A DNA stretch of 64,000 nucleotides from Rhodococcus rhodnii (GTDB taxonomy: Bacteria; Actinomycetota; Actinomycetes; Mycobacteriales; Pseudonocardiaceae), in contig JOAA01000023.1 in NCBI GenBank assembly GCA_000720375.1, positions 62,001-126,000 on the forward strand, written 5' to 3'. Below, piece by piece: positions 25,738-34,448 of the stretch. Numbering within the stretch: position 1 is the stretch's first letter; each line of letters opens with the position of its first letter. The position numbers and the translations under genes were made by a program. The notes under the pieces are model-generated. The model saw only the letters and a program-made list of their open reading frames with translations, searched no databases and was not told the origin of the DNA.

Positions 25738-27116
25738 AACTGTCCACCTTGGACCGCGTGCGGACGGGTGACATGATCCGTTCGCGGCTCGGCCGGCACC
25801 AGGAACCGGGCGATGCTGTCGAGCTTCTCGCACGTTTCCTCGAATTCCCGCTCCGGGCTGGAATCGCTGACGATCCCGGCACCGGCCTGCAGCCAGGTCT
25901 GCCCGTCTCGGTGGTGCACCGCGCGCAGCACGAGTGCGGCGTCCAGCGAGCCGTCCACGTCCACGGTGAGTACGGCTCCGCCGTACAGTCCGCGCGCCCG
26001 GCCTTCGCTGACACGGATCCAGGAGTTCGCCGAAGCCTTGGGAATGCCCGAAGCCGTGACCGCTGGGAAAACCACGCCGAACGCGTCCCAAGCGCTGCGT
26101 CCTTCCGGAAGTTTGCCGGTGACCTTCGAGCCGAGGTGCTGAACCGTCCCGCGCTCGCGGACGATCATGAACTCCTCAACGACCACAGACCCTTCGACGC
26201 AGACCCTTTGCAGTTCGTCACAAGCGGTCCGGACGGAGATCGCGTGTTCGTAGACCTCTTTGGGGTTGGACACAAGTTCGGCACGCAGTCGGGCGTTTTC
26301 GACCGGGTCGTCGGTAAGCGCTCTCGTGCCTGCCAGTGGCTGGCTCATGACCGTGCCGTCCGAACTGACGCGGACCACGACTTCCGGGCTGAAGCCGGCG
26401 CTGCGCACGCCGCCGAGGCTGAGTAAGAACGACCGCGCAGGCGTGTTCGCCCTCCGGCCCGCCAGATACGTGGCAGCGAAGTCAATGCGCTCACAGACCG
26501 GCACAACGCGAGAAACGACGGCTTTGTCGAACTGTCGTGCCCTGATGCGCTCGACGGTCTGTGCCACCAACCGCATGTACTCCGCCGTGCCCGACTTCCG
26601 CACGTCGGCCGGCGTCGGCACCCGGTATTCCCGCTCGTTTGGTTCACGGACGGCATCAAGCAGGGCAGCGTGCACGTCATCGAGAGCAGCGAGCCGGGCA
26701 GCCCGCAGTTCGGCCTTGCCGTACGCGATGCGAATCTCGACCTCCGGCACGACCAAGTGCAGCAGTTCCTCGTCCTTGGCGTCGCCGGACTGCAGGTACG
26801 CGAACTCGAAAGCACACCACCCGTAGGCACGCCAGCCGTGAATGGGCAACGCGGTGAGCAGATCCCGCACCGCATCCAGCGGATCACTGGACAGCGGCTG
26901 GACGTTCGTTGCGCCGTCGAAGGTGGAGCGCGCGCTCGTGCGATCGAGGACGACCGTGGCCAGCACCCCGCCGGCCAGCGACCAGGAGTCGTTGCCTTCG
27001 TAGAGCACGAAGTCGGTGAAGGCATCCGATTGCGCCAGCGAGGTGAGCGTGGTCAGCGGATCACCGGTGAACGGGAATGTTCTTTCGTGATAAGACAATC
27101 GAGGATGGCTGCTCAT
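25734..27116 (-). CDS. Salicylate synthase (MbtI/Irp9 type)
   Basis: 460 residues from ATG 27116, the first gene of the operon, behind GGGGAAAG. It belongs to the chorismate-binding family and specifically resembles bifunctional salicylate synthases rather than plain isochorismate synthases: QFDKAVVSRVVPV with the general-base Lys near 198, SQPLAGTRAL, NPKEVYEHAISVR, EEFMIVRERGTVQHLGS with His327, FPAVTASGIPKA, RGLYGGAVLTVDVDGSLDAALVLRAVHH, TWLQAGAGIV, and SPEREFEETCEKLDSI. It converts chorismate to isochorismate and then to salicylate plus pyruvate in one active site. No separate pyruvate lyase or dihydroxybenzoate genes are present, consistent with this reading. Length matches the family (434-450 residues, slightly longer here). 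Confidence 0.9.
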   Translation of the reverse strand: MSSHPRLSYHERTFPFTGDPLTTLTSLAQSDAFTDFVLYEGNDSWSLAGGVLATVVLDRTSARSTFDGATNVQPLSSDPLDAVRDLLTALPIHGWRAYGWCAFEFAYLQSGDAKDEELLHLVVPEVEIRIAYGKAELRAARLAALDDVHAALLDAVREPNEREYRVPTPADVRKSGTAEYMRLVAQTVERIRARQFDKAVVSRVVPVCERIDFAATYLAGRRANTPARSFLLSLGGVRSAGFSPEVVVRVSSDGTVMSQPLAGTRALTDDPVENARLRAELVSNPKEVYEHAISVRTACDELQRVCVEGSVVVEEFMIVRERGTVQHLGSKVTGKLPEGRSAWDAFGVVFPAVTASGIPKASANSWIRVSEGRARGLYGGAVLTVDVDGSLDAALVLRAVHHRDGQTWLQAGAGIVSDSSPEREFEETCEKLDSIARFLVPAEPRTDHVTRPHAVQGGQL

Positions 27117-27467
27117 CTTTCCCCATCACGTGGTGGCTTTGCAGGGCACTTCGGACCGATCACCGGTCAGGCGCACAGCGCCTTTCGGGTCCCACCTGGG
27201 ACATTCCGCGCGGGGAAGGAGTTCGCTACCGGCGTGACGCTATCGTTTGGGCCATCCCCCTGGTCGTCGGTGCGACCACGGTGATCGCATGGCGACGGAA
27301 AACCTGTTCCCCCTGCGGTTTCCTTCGTAACCGTAACAACGATTCTCACCGTAGCAACGAGTCGTACTCGTCCGACACCCCTAATCCGAATGCTTGGCCA
27401 CCCGCCGGACCGGGACCAGCTGTACCTGGTGACGGTTCGGTGTTTGACGGACATTTACGCTCAGGGA
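27117..27467. promoter_or_regulatory. Divergent intergenic region with operator-like repeats
   Basis: 351 bp between the salicylate synthase and the divergent membrane-protein gene. It holds gaccg-atcac-cggtc (27154-27168), a perfect palindrome gtccca-cc-tgggac (27189-27202), and a direct repeat ccgtaacaacga/ccgtagcaacga (27331-27342 and 27349-27360, one mismatch, period 18). No sequence like an IdeR/DmdR iron box was seen. Promoters must lie here, but no -10/-35 pair is convincing. Confidence 0.4.
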
Positions 27468-27926
27468 ATGGTGTGGTGGCAAGCAGCCCTGTGGGCCCTT
27501 GCGGGCGGCGTTGTGGTGGAAGGGTTGGAGTTCGCCGCGCTGCAGCGCCGACACCACAAATGGCCGTGGGAAGTCGACGCCGAGGTGGTGAGAAGCGACA
27601 GCACCGCCGCGGGGCCGCTGGGTTACTTCCTGGGAGAGCTGGTCCGCTTGGCCACAGGCGGGATCCTCGGTGCCGCACTCGCCGGCCAGATCACCGGCCC
27701 GCTGGCCGCGCTGGCCATCGGCGCCGCGGCACCGGCCATCGCCGGACACCTCGGCGTCTATGTCCCACTGCCTCCCGCTGCGCCCCAAGCCAATCCCGCC
27801 ACGACCATCGGTTCGTCGCCTGACGACAAGGCCTGCCCGGGCAACAACGGCTCCCTGCCGCCCAAGCCAGACCAGCCGGGGACTCCCGCTTCGGAGCCGC
27901 TGCCCCAGCGCGAGGAGACAGCATGA
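27468..27926 (+). CDS. Small membrane protein with a Pro-rich tail
   Basis: 152 residues from ATG 27468 (CAGGGA just upstream); the frame is open further upstream but not protein-like. Hydrophobic segments lie at about residues 4-22 (QAALWALAGGVVVEGLEFAAL) and 58-95 (LVRLATGGILGAALAGQITGPLAALAIGAAAPAIAGHL), the latter long enough for two helices. The last 50 residues are Pro/Ser/Gln-rich and probably disordered. Not assigned to a family. It is coupled by ATGA overlap to the next gene and faces the NACHT/TIR genes, so a membrane role in that island is possible but unproven. Confidence 0.65.
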   Translation: MVWWQAALWALAGGVVVEGLEFAALQRRHHKWPWEVDAEVVRSDSTAAGPLGYFLGELVRLATGGILGAALAGQITGPLAALAIGAAAPAIAGHLGVYVPLPPAAPQANPATTIGSSPDDKACPGNNGSLPPKPDQPGTPASEPLPQREETA

Positions 27927-28975
27927 GGCGACACTCGCTGCTGTCCCAAATCATGGCCGTGATCTCCCGGCGCACTCCGGCCTTCCGGCCGAGTCCTGGA
28001 CAGCCGAAAACCTTCAGCGGCGCCCTCAACCGGGTGCTGCGCCCACACCGCGTCGCCGCGCCAAGCACAGACTCCGGCTCTGCGGACAACAGTGACCAAC
28101 GTGCCACAGCATCCGGCCTGACCGTGCCCGCGGATCCGCAGGAGCCGATCGGGCCAGTGATCGAGGTCGACGAAGGAACGCAGGTGCTCGCCCTGCTCGC
28201 CGAGCTCTTCGCCACTCAACCTGCCCATGAGCGGCTGGCCGCGCGTGCCTGGCTGGAAAGCCCGACGATGGCGCTGGTACGTCAACTCCTCGACATCCAC
28301 AGCAAGGCCACCACAGTGCATCGCAACCTCACCAGCGGCCTCGCCGGGGGCCGCACGCGCGCCCTTGTCGTCGGCGACATCGTCCACAACATCGCCCGTA
28401 TCCGTTCCGTCGCTGAGGACATCGTCAACGACTACATCCGGGCCATCGTCGTCAAGGACAAAGCCGCCGATCGTTCCCCCACCTACCCCCTCACGCGCGC
28501 TGAGGAGGTCGCTCGCATCCTCGGCGGCGCTCTCGCCCGCAGCAGTGGCTCCGACGGGCGTGCCCGCCGCGTCTCCCTCGCCCGCACTCTCACCCGCTAC
28601 CTCGAAGATGCCCTGTCCGCCGCCAGCAAGATGATCACAATCCCCATTCATACCCACGATCCCAGTCTCGCCAGGAAGATCGTCGCCACCATCCACAAAG
28701 ACCTGCGGAACCTGACCGAAGCGAAATCGAACACGGTCGCCGAGACCTTGACCCACCTGCGGAGCGCGGCAGGGGACATGGTCGACGCCGACTTGCTCAC
28801 CACGGACCTGACAGGCATCCCACTCGACGGAGTCCGGTGGTCCACCGGCACACGTTGGCCGCGGGCAACCCACGAATGGGTGGTGACTCATTCCGAGCGG
28901 ATCGGGCCGGATCTTTTCGAGGTCGTCCAAGATCGCTACAACTCCGACGACAGCACAGCAACTCTCGCCGGGTGA
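27923..28975 (+). CDS. Unknown protein near the TIR/NACHT genes
   Basis: 350 residues; its ATG overlaps the preceding stop. No known catalytic motif is recognised. Residues 1-75 are basic and Pro/Ser-rich, then a helical body follows (VLALLAELFATQPAHERLAARAWLESPTMALVRQLLDIHSKATTVHRNL, ALVVGDIVHNIARIRSVAEDIVNDYI, RRVSLARTLTRYLEDALSAASKMI). The C-terminus, LDGVRWSTGTRWP...THSERIGPDLFEVV, resembles the ends of some actinobacterial pentapeptide-repeat proteins that accompany NACHT or conflict modules. It converges on the NACHT gene with a 38-bp gap. The function is unknown. Confidence 0.6.
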   Translation: MRRHSLLSQIMAVISRRTPAFRPSPGQPKTFSGALNRVLRPHRVAAPSTDSGSADNSDQRATASGLTVPADPQEPIGPVIEVDEGTQVLALLAELFATQPAHERLAARAWLESPTMALVRQLLDIHSKATTVHRNLTSGLAGGRTRALVVGDIVHNIARIRSVAEDIVNDYIRAIVVKDKAADRSPTYPLTRAEEVARILGGALARSSGSDGRARRVSLARTLTRYLEDALSAASKMITIPIHTHDPSLARKIVATIHKDLRNLTEAKSNTVAETLTHLRSAAGDMVDADLLTTDLTGIPLDGVRWSTGTRWPRATHEWVVTHSERIGPDLFEVVQDRYNSDDSTATLAG

Positions 28976-29013
28976 CCTCTCTCTGTTGGGCGCCTGCGGA
29001 GTGCTCTGCCGGT

Positions 29014-32000
29014 TCAGTGACGACGACCACGCGCCTGAACACGGCGCAATGCCCAGAAGTAGAGCAGGACTGCGGTCGCCGTCAGCCTCGTGAGCGCGTT
29101 CTCTTGGTTCGTGGTCATGGCTCTCAGCGTTGCCGTTGCCGCCTTCCGGTCGTGGATCTTGGCTACGTCCATGGCAGCGCGGATGCGGGTACGCGTACTC
29201 AACGTGCGTTTTTGCGCCACGGTGTTCAGCAGGGCCATGGCAAGCGACGGCCCCCACTCGCTGGATACGGCCTGGGCGGCCTTCAATCGATGGTCCGGGA
29301 TGGCTGAGGGATCCAAGACGATGCTGGTCAGTTCTCGTTGAGCGCCGTCCCGGTCGCCGATTTCGGCGAGTTTGGCCGCGGCCCACACCCGGTCGGCATT
29401 GCTGCGTGCGATCCTGACCATGTCATGCAAGGTGTCCAGGGCGACCAGAAGTTCACATCGCTCGGCGAGCGCCTCTGCTGCCTCAGCTCTGGCGAGATAC
29501 CCCGTAACACGACTGCCTGGCCGGGCAGCGATGTGGCGTAGCACCGCAAGCGAAAGGTGCCATTCGCCGAGGTTGGCTAGCTCTTCTGCGGCTCGCACCT
29601 TCGAATGTGCGGAGACGAACCGGCGATGGACGATTCGGCGCAGCACGGACAGTGCCTGCTCGCGCTCACCTAGTTCGGCCAGTTGGCTGGCAGCGATCAC
29701 ACGGGCGTTGGCGGTGATGTGCCAGGCCCGAGCGATACGAAGAAGTGCGGCTCTGGCGTGTGACAGGTCGCCGCAGCTCGCCAACGCCTGCGCCGCGTAG
29801 GCGCGGTTGGACGCTGCGCGATGCCGGCTGCGCACGATGCGACGCAGTGTCTTGATCGCGTCCGGGCGTTTGCCTTGCCATGCCAATTCGCGGGCAGCTG
29901 AGGTTTGTGTCGCGGCTGTGGTGCGCGGACTGCGGGCCAAGTGGAGGAGGATGCGGATCGCGGTGTCGCGATCGCCTGCGTGGGCCAAGGCCTGGGCTGC
30001 GCGTACTTTGTCCCAGCCGTAGGCCAGTGATTGGCGAGTGATGGGAATCAGGATGCCGCGGGCCTTGGCGTGCTCGCCGATGTCGGCCAACCGCTCTGCC
30101 GCGGACAGTCGCTCGTACGCCGGTCTTGTGCTGTCACGCCCAATGTCCTCGAGGATGGCGATCCCGGTCGAACGATGGTCGGTCTGGGCGAGCCGTGCCG
30201 CGGCCGTGCATCGCTGGTACGCCGCGTGCTCTGGATCCTGGGCGACACTGATCAGCGCGGCGATTCCCTTGTCCGACCGGCCCTGTTTGACCATGGCCTC
30301 GGCCGCCCAGATGCGAGCGAGACGATCGGCATTCGGGTCGTCCATGATGCCTGTGAGCAGTTGCTGTGCCTGGTCATGCTCACCTAGCTCGCCAAGAGCG
30401 ATCATGGCTGCGCATCGGTCGCGCTGGTTCACGGTCGGATCTTGGGCGATGCGGGACAGCACGGCTATGGCGGTGGTTGCCTCGCCGTGATTCGCCAGCA
30501 GACGCGCGGCCGTCACGCGCTGAGGTACGGGCGCCGCTATGTCGTTTGTGATCTCGCTGAGCGCTTGTACCGCGGTAGCCGACTCGCCTAGGTCGGCGAG
30601 GGCCTGTGCTGCGCCAACCCGGGACACCACGGGATGCACGGCATTCCCGGCGATACCGGCCAACGCAGTCACCGCAGGTTCTGGGTTGGCAAGGCTGGCA
30701 TAGCAGCGAGCTGCCTGCACCTTGGTGTCCACCGCCACGAGGGAACTGGCCATCATCTCCGCGAGACCGTTCGTCACCTGCGGCCAACCTGGCAGGGACT
30801 TCAGCGCACCGAAGAAGTCGCCGCCGAAGCTGCCGCGTGCCGCGCCGAGCAGCCGCTCGACCACCTCCGTCTCGGTGGACGCGGACAACCGCACGCCATG
30901 TGCCAGAACGGCTGCCACGGCCAGGAGATCCTCGTCGTCACCATGACGCAGTAACGGTTGCACCAATGTGGTCGGGTCGTGACCTGGCTGCTGGGTCCAG
31001 CGCGCCAGGGTGAACAGGGCATGGTTTCGCCGCGCAGGGTCAACGACCATACGCCGCCACGCGATTGGATCGAGCTGTTCGGCCGCGGGGCCAGCAGCCA
31101 GGTATTCAGCGAAGCTGTGGTGCAGGAAACGCAGTGTGCCATCAGCTTGTTGCAGCAACACGCCGGTGCCACGCAACAAGTCGGTCACCCGATCTGTCCA
31201 ATCAGGAACGAACCGGGGCAGATCGGGCAGACGCTCAGCGACCCAGCGCGCGGCTGAGTCCTGTGTGGACTCGGCAGCACCAGCCAGCAGATCCGTCGCC
31301 AGGTGTTGCAGCAACGGGCCGACGTGCTCGAACAGCCAGTCAGCCAATCGGTCTCCGGCTGGGGTGTAGCGCTGCAGCCTCGCGCGCAGTTCGTGGTGCA
31401 CCCGCACCGACTCTTGGCGAACCTGCAACAAGTACCGCAGAAAGTCCCGATACAGGGCGGCCTGGCCAATTGGCAACTCTGGCTCGGGGCTGTGTTCGTG
31501 CACTACGACGGTGATCGCGGCCAGTAACGGGATACGTATGATCGCCCGCAGGTTGCTGCGCTCGACCCGGTCAAGGAACGTACGGACTTCCAAATCCACG
31601 TCAGCGCGGCCACGCGCACGGAACCACGCGCCAGCGAACGACTCAAGGTCTTTCTGGTCGAACGAACGCAGCCGCCATTCTCCGATATTCGCCAGCCGAA
31701 GCGATGCCAGCTCATGGTGCGGCAACGGCCTGCTCGTGACCAGAAACCTGAAAGGGCTTTCCTGGTCACCGAGACGGACGGCCAATGCGGCGATCAAAGC
31801 CGTTCGCAGGCGAGTGTCCATGATCTCGTCCACTCCGTCGACCAGGACGAGCCATTCCGCTCCAGGCAGCGGTGGCGCACTGAAATGGTCCGGTGCCAAG
31901 GGCGAATCCAGGTGCATCCCGATCTCGGCATTCAGACTGGCGGCCATGGCTTCCCGCAGTGGCGTGCCAACGAGAAACGACGCGGGTACGCGTACCGGCA

Positions 32001-32307
32001 TCACCGCACCGAACGGTGCCGCATCGGCGGGCGCGTTCGGCGGAGCCGCCAACCACCAGTTCGCCGATTCCCGGACCACCCGCTGTAACAACGTGGATTT
32101 GCCGGTTCCAGGCTCTCCCACTACCACGGCGTGCCGTTCCGACCGCAACAGTTCAGGCACAGACCGCAGTTCCGGTTCCGCGGTGCTGAGATCCGCCGAT
32201 TCCTCGTCCTGCCTCATCTCCTCGTCGAACTGGCGACGATTCGGCCGGCGGCTGGCGCATTGCTCCACGTACACCGAGGACAACGATGGCTGGGAGTTCG
32301 ACGACAA
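29014..32307 (-). CDS. NACHT-type P-loop NTPase with a helical-repeat solenoid
   Basis: 1097 residues counted from TTG 32307; the true 5' end is uncertain because the frame meets the TIR gene. Walker A GEPGTGKST (64-72), Walker B LVLVDGVDEI with Asp157/Asp160/Glu161, sensor strand FLVTSRPLPHHELASL, and winged-helix part FLHHSFAEYLAAGP near residue 410. From about 540 to 1070 there are roughly 14 repeats of about 36 residues of the form A-x-x-L-A-x-x-G-x-x-x-x-A-x-x-x-L-x-x-I (for example AAQALADLGESATAVQALSEI), a HEAT/TPR-like sensor. A short hydrophobic helix ends the protein. NACHT-repeat proteins act as STAND sensors that oligomerize on ligand binding. The N-terminal effector appears to be the adjacent TIR domain. 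Confidence 0.85.
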   Translation of the reverse strand: MSSNSQPSLSSVYVEQCASRRPNRRQFDEEMRQDEESADLSTAEPELRSVPELLRSERHAVVVGEPGTGKSTLLQRVVRESANWWLAAPPNAPADAAPFGAVMPVRVPASFLVGTPLREAMAASLNAEIGMHLDSPLAPDHFSAPPLPGAEWLVLVDGVDEIMDTRLRTALIAALAVRLGDQESPFRFLVTSRPLPHHELASLRLANIGEWRLRSFDQKDLESFAGAWFRARGRADVDLEVRTFLDRVERSNLRAIIRIPLLAAITVVVHEHSPEPELPIGQAALYRDFLRYLLQVRQESVRVHHELRARLQRYTPAGDRLADWLFEHVGPLLQHLATDLLAGAAESTQDSAARWVAERLPDLPRFVPDWTDRVTDLLRGTGVLLQQADGTLRFLHHSFAEYLAAGPAAEQLDPIAWRRMVVDPARRNHALFTLARWTQQPGHDPTTLVQPLLRHGDDEDLLAVAAVLAHGVRLSASTETEVVERLLGAARGSFGGDFFGALKSLPGWPQVTNGLAEMMASSLVAVDTKVQAARCYASLANPEPAVTALAGIAGNAVHPVVSRVGAAQALADLGESATAVQALSEITNDIAAPVPQRVTAARLLANHGEATTAIAVLSRIAQDPTVNQRDRCAAMIALGELGEHDQAQQLLTGIMDDPNADRLARIWAAEAMVKQGRSDKGIAALISVAQDPEHAAYQRCTAAARLAQTDHRSTGIAILEDIGRDSTRPAYERLSAAERLADIGEHAKARGILIPITRQSLAYGWDKVRAAQALAHAGDRDTAIRILLHLARSPRTTAATQTSAARELAWQGKRPDAIKTLRRIVRSRHRAASNRAYAAQALASCGDLSHARAALLRIARAWHITANARVIAASQLAELGEREQALSVLRRIVHRRFVSAHSKVRAAEELANLGEWHLSLAVLRHIAARPGSRVTGYLARAEAAEALAERCELLVALDTLHDMVRIARSNADRVWAAAKLAEIGDRDGAQRELTSIVLDPSAIPDHRLKAAQAVSSEWGPSLAMALLNTVAQKRTLSTRTRIRAAMDVAKIHDRKAATATLRAMTTNQENALTRLTATAVLLYFWALRRVQARGRRH

Positions 32308-32867
32308 AACCGATAGGGCAACTCATCCGCCACAACGCTTTGTGCCTCAAGCACATTGCGCAGCACGGCGGACAACTCCGTCTCGCACACCAACTCAGGT
32401 ATCTGCCGAACGAGGCGTTCGGCCATGCGGTCCACATCCGCACGGAGTGACGTGTGCCGGACTTCAACCGCCTGGCGCGAAACAAGGTCCCGGATGTCAT
32501 CGGGCAGCAGGCTCGGCTTCGGTAGCTCAACCCCGTCAAGCAGCACAGGGATCAGGACGATGTCTCGTTCGATGGCACGACGGATCTCGCGCCGAACCCA
32601 GTCGGTCTCCCGCTCGATCAGCGAACGACCAGGATCCTCAGGGTCAGCGGCCAGCCAGTTCGGGCCAATGAGTACGACCAGGACTCGCACGGACTCCAGT
32701 GCGTCACGCAACGCGGCCGGATACATCGAACCATCCGGTATCGACTGGTTGTCGAGGAATACCCGGTCGTTGCCGAAGCGATCCGCCAACAACACGTAGG
32801 TTGCCGCGGCACCGAACGCGGCATCCGCGGTGCGGTAATTGACGAAGATGTCGAAGGCCACCGTCAT
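32214..32867 (-). CDS. TIR-domain protein, frame-overlapping the NACHT gene
   Basis: 217 codons from ATG 32867. The first 150 residues are a bacterial TIR domain: AFDIFVNYRTADAAFGAAATYVLLADRFGNDRVFLDNQSIPDGSMYPAALRDALESVRVLVVLIGPNWL, then DWVRREIRRAIERDIVLIPVLLDG. Glu94 in WVRRE is the candidate catalytic residue for NAD+ cleavage. After VADELPYRF the frame degenerates (CRRTPSHRCPRCTWSNAPAAG). In the -1 frame the sequence continues as QPSLSSVYVEQ, the linker typical of TIR-NACHT fusions. Thus either a single-base deletion split a fused gene, or the two are made by frameshifting or overlap translation (94-bp overlap). Confidence 0.83.
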   Translation of the reverse strand: MTVAFDIFVNYRTADAAFGAAATYVLLADRFGNDRVFLDNQSIPDGSMYPAALRDALESVRVLVVLIGPNWLAADPEDPGRSLIERETDWVRREIRRAIERDIVLIPVLLDGVELPKPSLLPDDIRDLVSRQAVEVRHTSLRADVDRMAERLVRQIPELVCETELSAVLRNVLEAQSVVADELPYRFCRRTPSHRCPRCTWSNAPAAGRIVASSTRR

Positions 32868-32943
32868 CACCTCTGATACAACCGACGCCTCGATTGTGAC
32901 CAAACCTGAGCATTTCCTCGACGTCCGGCGCCGATTCGGTTCG

Positions 32944-34299
32944 TCAGGCGGGTTGGGCGGTCGCCAGGTCGGGGACGTGCATGTCGAGGACGAAACAGCA
33001 GAGTGCGCCGTTCTCGGCGTAACCGAGCCATACGGGGAAGGCGCCGTCGCTCCAGCCCGGCACGATGATCATGTCGGTGTCGGCTGTCTTGGCGGAGACG
33101 GTGGAGTACACGGCCTTGTCGGCCATGGCGGCGTCGATCTCGGCCCGCGAGTAGGCCGTCATGCCGGTGTGGTCGACCAGTGCGAGGATCGCGGTGTCCA
33201 CCGGATTGCCGAAGAACTCACCGTCCCCCAGGGTCATTTCCTGGTCCCCGTCGCGCAACGCGAGCCGCCATGACGCGACAGGCACGTCCGTCACGGTCAC
33301 CCGGCACGCGGCGGTCATCAGCGGCTTCTCGTTTTCGGTCACCTGGAACACATCCACCGGATACGTGCCGGGTGGCGCCGTCGTGGCCAGCGGTTTGGGA
33401 TCGGTGTGCAGCCAGCCCGGGTCCGCGACGAGCAACCTGCCGCTCGGCAACCGAATCGTGCCGGCAGAGACCCGTTTGATGGTCAGAGTGCGATTGTCCT
33501 GTGTGCGAAACCGCGCGCCGTCTGTGACCACCTCGGTGACGTGTCGCGGGCGCAGCGGGCTCGGCGGATGCCATGGGAACGTCGCGGGCACAACCGTGGG
33601 GCCAGAGCGGACGGTTATGGGGCCGGTCATCCCGGCGAGCCTTGGCCAGTCGCCAACGGCGGGCACTGCGACGTTCTCCGGCGGTCGGACCTGTTCCGGC
33701 CAGGCCTCCCAGGCACGCGACGTCTGAAGTTTGCTGCGGGACAGCACCGCCATGATCGCGATCGTTTCGATCGCCGCGGACGCATCGCGCCGGACCCGGG
33801 CCTCGAACGTCGGCTCCTCGCCGTGGAACTCCGGTGTGTCCTGCCCGGCGTAGTTCCAACTACGGACCTCGAACAACCGCAACTGCCCGTCCGGCCAACG
33901 CCGGTACGCGACACCCCGGTATCGGCGACCGGCGTCGTCGACGTTCCACAGTTCGGCGTGGTGGGCCGACCAGCACACTTCCACGACGACCCGCGCCACC
34001 CCACCGACAAAAAGGACCGCGGCGTACTGCCCACCCGCGGCGTCCTGCGCGCGTGCCACCGACTCGGACATCGGCGATACCGGGGCACGTGCCGCGGAAT
34101 CCCATCCCGCGCAGTACACGACCTCAACCGGCTGATCTGTCGGACCGGGCACGGCCGCCACCGGCAAGTTCTCCACGGGGAACGCATACTCGCCGCCCGA
34201 CGGCTTGCGGAAGTTCGACACCGCAAGGGCTCCACCAGCCGCCAACGCCGCGACAGCGCCGGACAAGAGCAGCGTTCGCCGCCGGATACGCGTCGCCAT
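32944..34299 (-). CDS. Exported or anchored protein with C-terminal DUF4241-like domain
   Basis: 451 residues from ATG 34299, with GAGGGGGCG upstream. The N-terminus RIRRRTLLLSGAVAALAAGGALAVS is a signal or single membrane anchor with an Arg-rich front, possibly Tat. The body is beta-rich. The C-terminal 180 residues fit DUF4241: TYPVDVFQVTENEKPLMTAACRVTVTDVPVASWRLALRDGDQEMTLGDGEFFGNPVDTAILALVD, later GWSDGAFPVWLGYAENGALCCFVLDMHV. The domain occurs in polymorphic-toxin immunity and uncharacterised secreted proteins; function here is unknown. It lies 76 bp upstream of the TIR gene start on the same strand and ends before it, so an operon is doubtful. Confidence 0.75.
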   Translation of the reverse strand: MATRIRRRTLLLSGAVAALAAGGALAVSNFRKPSGGEYAFPVENLPVAAVPGPTDQPVEVVYCAGWDSAARAPVSPMSESVARAQDAAGGQYAAVLFVGGVARVVVEVCWSAHHAELWNVDDAGRRYRGVAYRRWPDGQLRLFEVRSWNYAGQDTPEFHGEEPTFEARVRRDASAAIETIAIMAVLSRSKLQTSRAWEAWPEQVRPPENVAVPAVGDWPRLAGMTGPITVRSGPTVVPATFPWHPPSPLRPRHVTEVVTDGARFRTQDNRTLTIKRVSAGTIRLPSGRLLVADPGWLHTDPKPLATTAPPGTYPVDVFQVTENEKPLMTAACRVTVTDVPVASWRLALRDGDQEMTLGDGEFFGNPVDTAILALVDHTGMTAYSRAEIDAAMADKAVYSTVSAKTADTDMIIVPGWSDGAFPVWLGYAENGALCCFVLDMHVPDLATAQPA

Positions 34300-34448
34300 C
34301 TCGCCCCCTCGGCGCCAGCCGGATACAGGGGTGCGACCTTACGGCATGCCGGACTCCTCCGAACCAACGACAAAGCGGAATAAGAGAGCTGTTTCTTACG
34401 AACTGACCTCAACAGCTAAACCATGTCACCGAGAATCACCTGCCAGCA

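Noticed and set aside
25738..26091. N-terminal extension of the salicyl-AMP ligase (open to 26091).
   Set aside because: This part is antisense-like sequence inside the salicylate synthase gene; homology starts at the GTG 25737, which has an overlap-type start.
25734..27116. Plain isochorismate synthase of a 2,3-dihydroxybenzoate pathway.
   Set aside because: The detailed motifs fit bifunctional salicylate synthases better, and no isochorismatase or dihydro-DHB dehydrogenase gene is in the window.
30031..30387. Plus-strand open frames inside the NACHT gene and many similar long frames opposite the other large genes.
   Set aside because: They lie antisense to well-recognised genes, have no family-like motifs and arise from the high-GC third-position bias.
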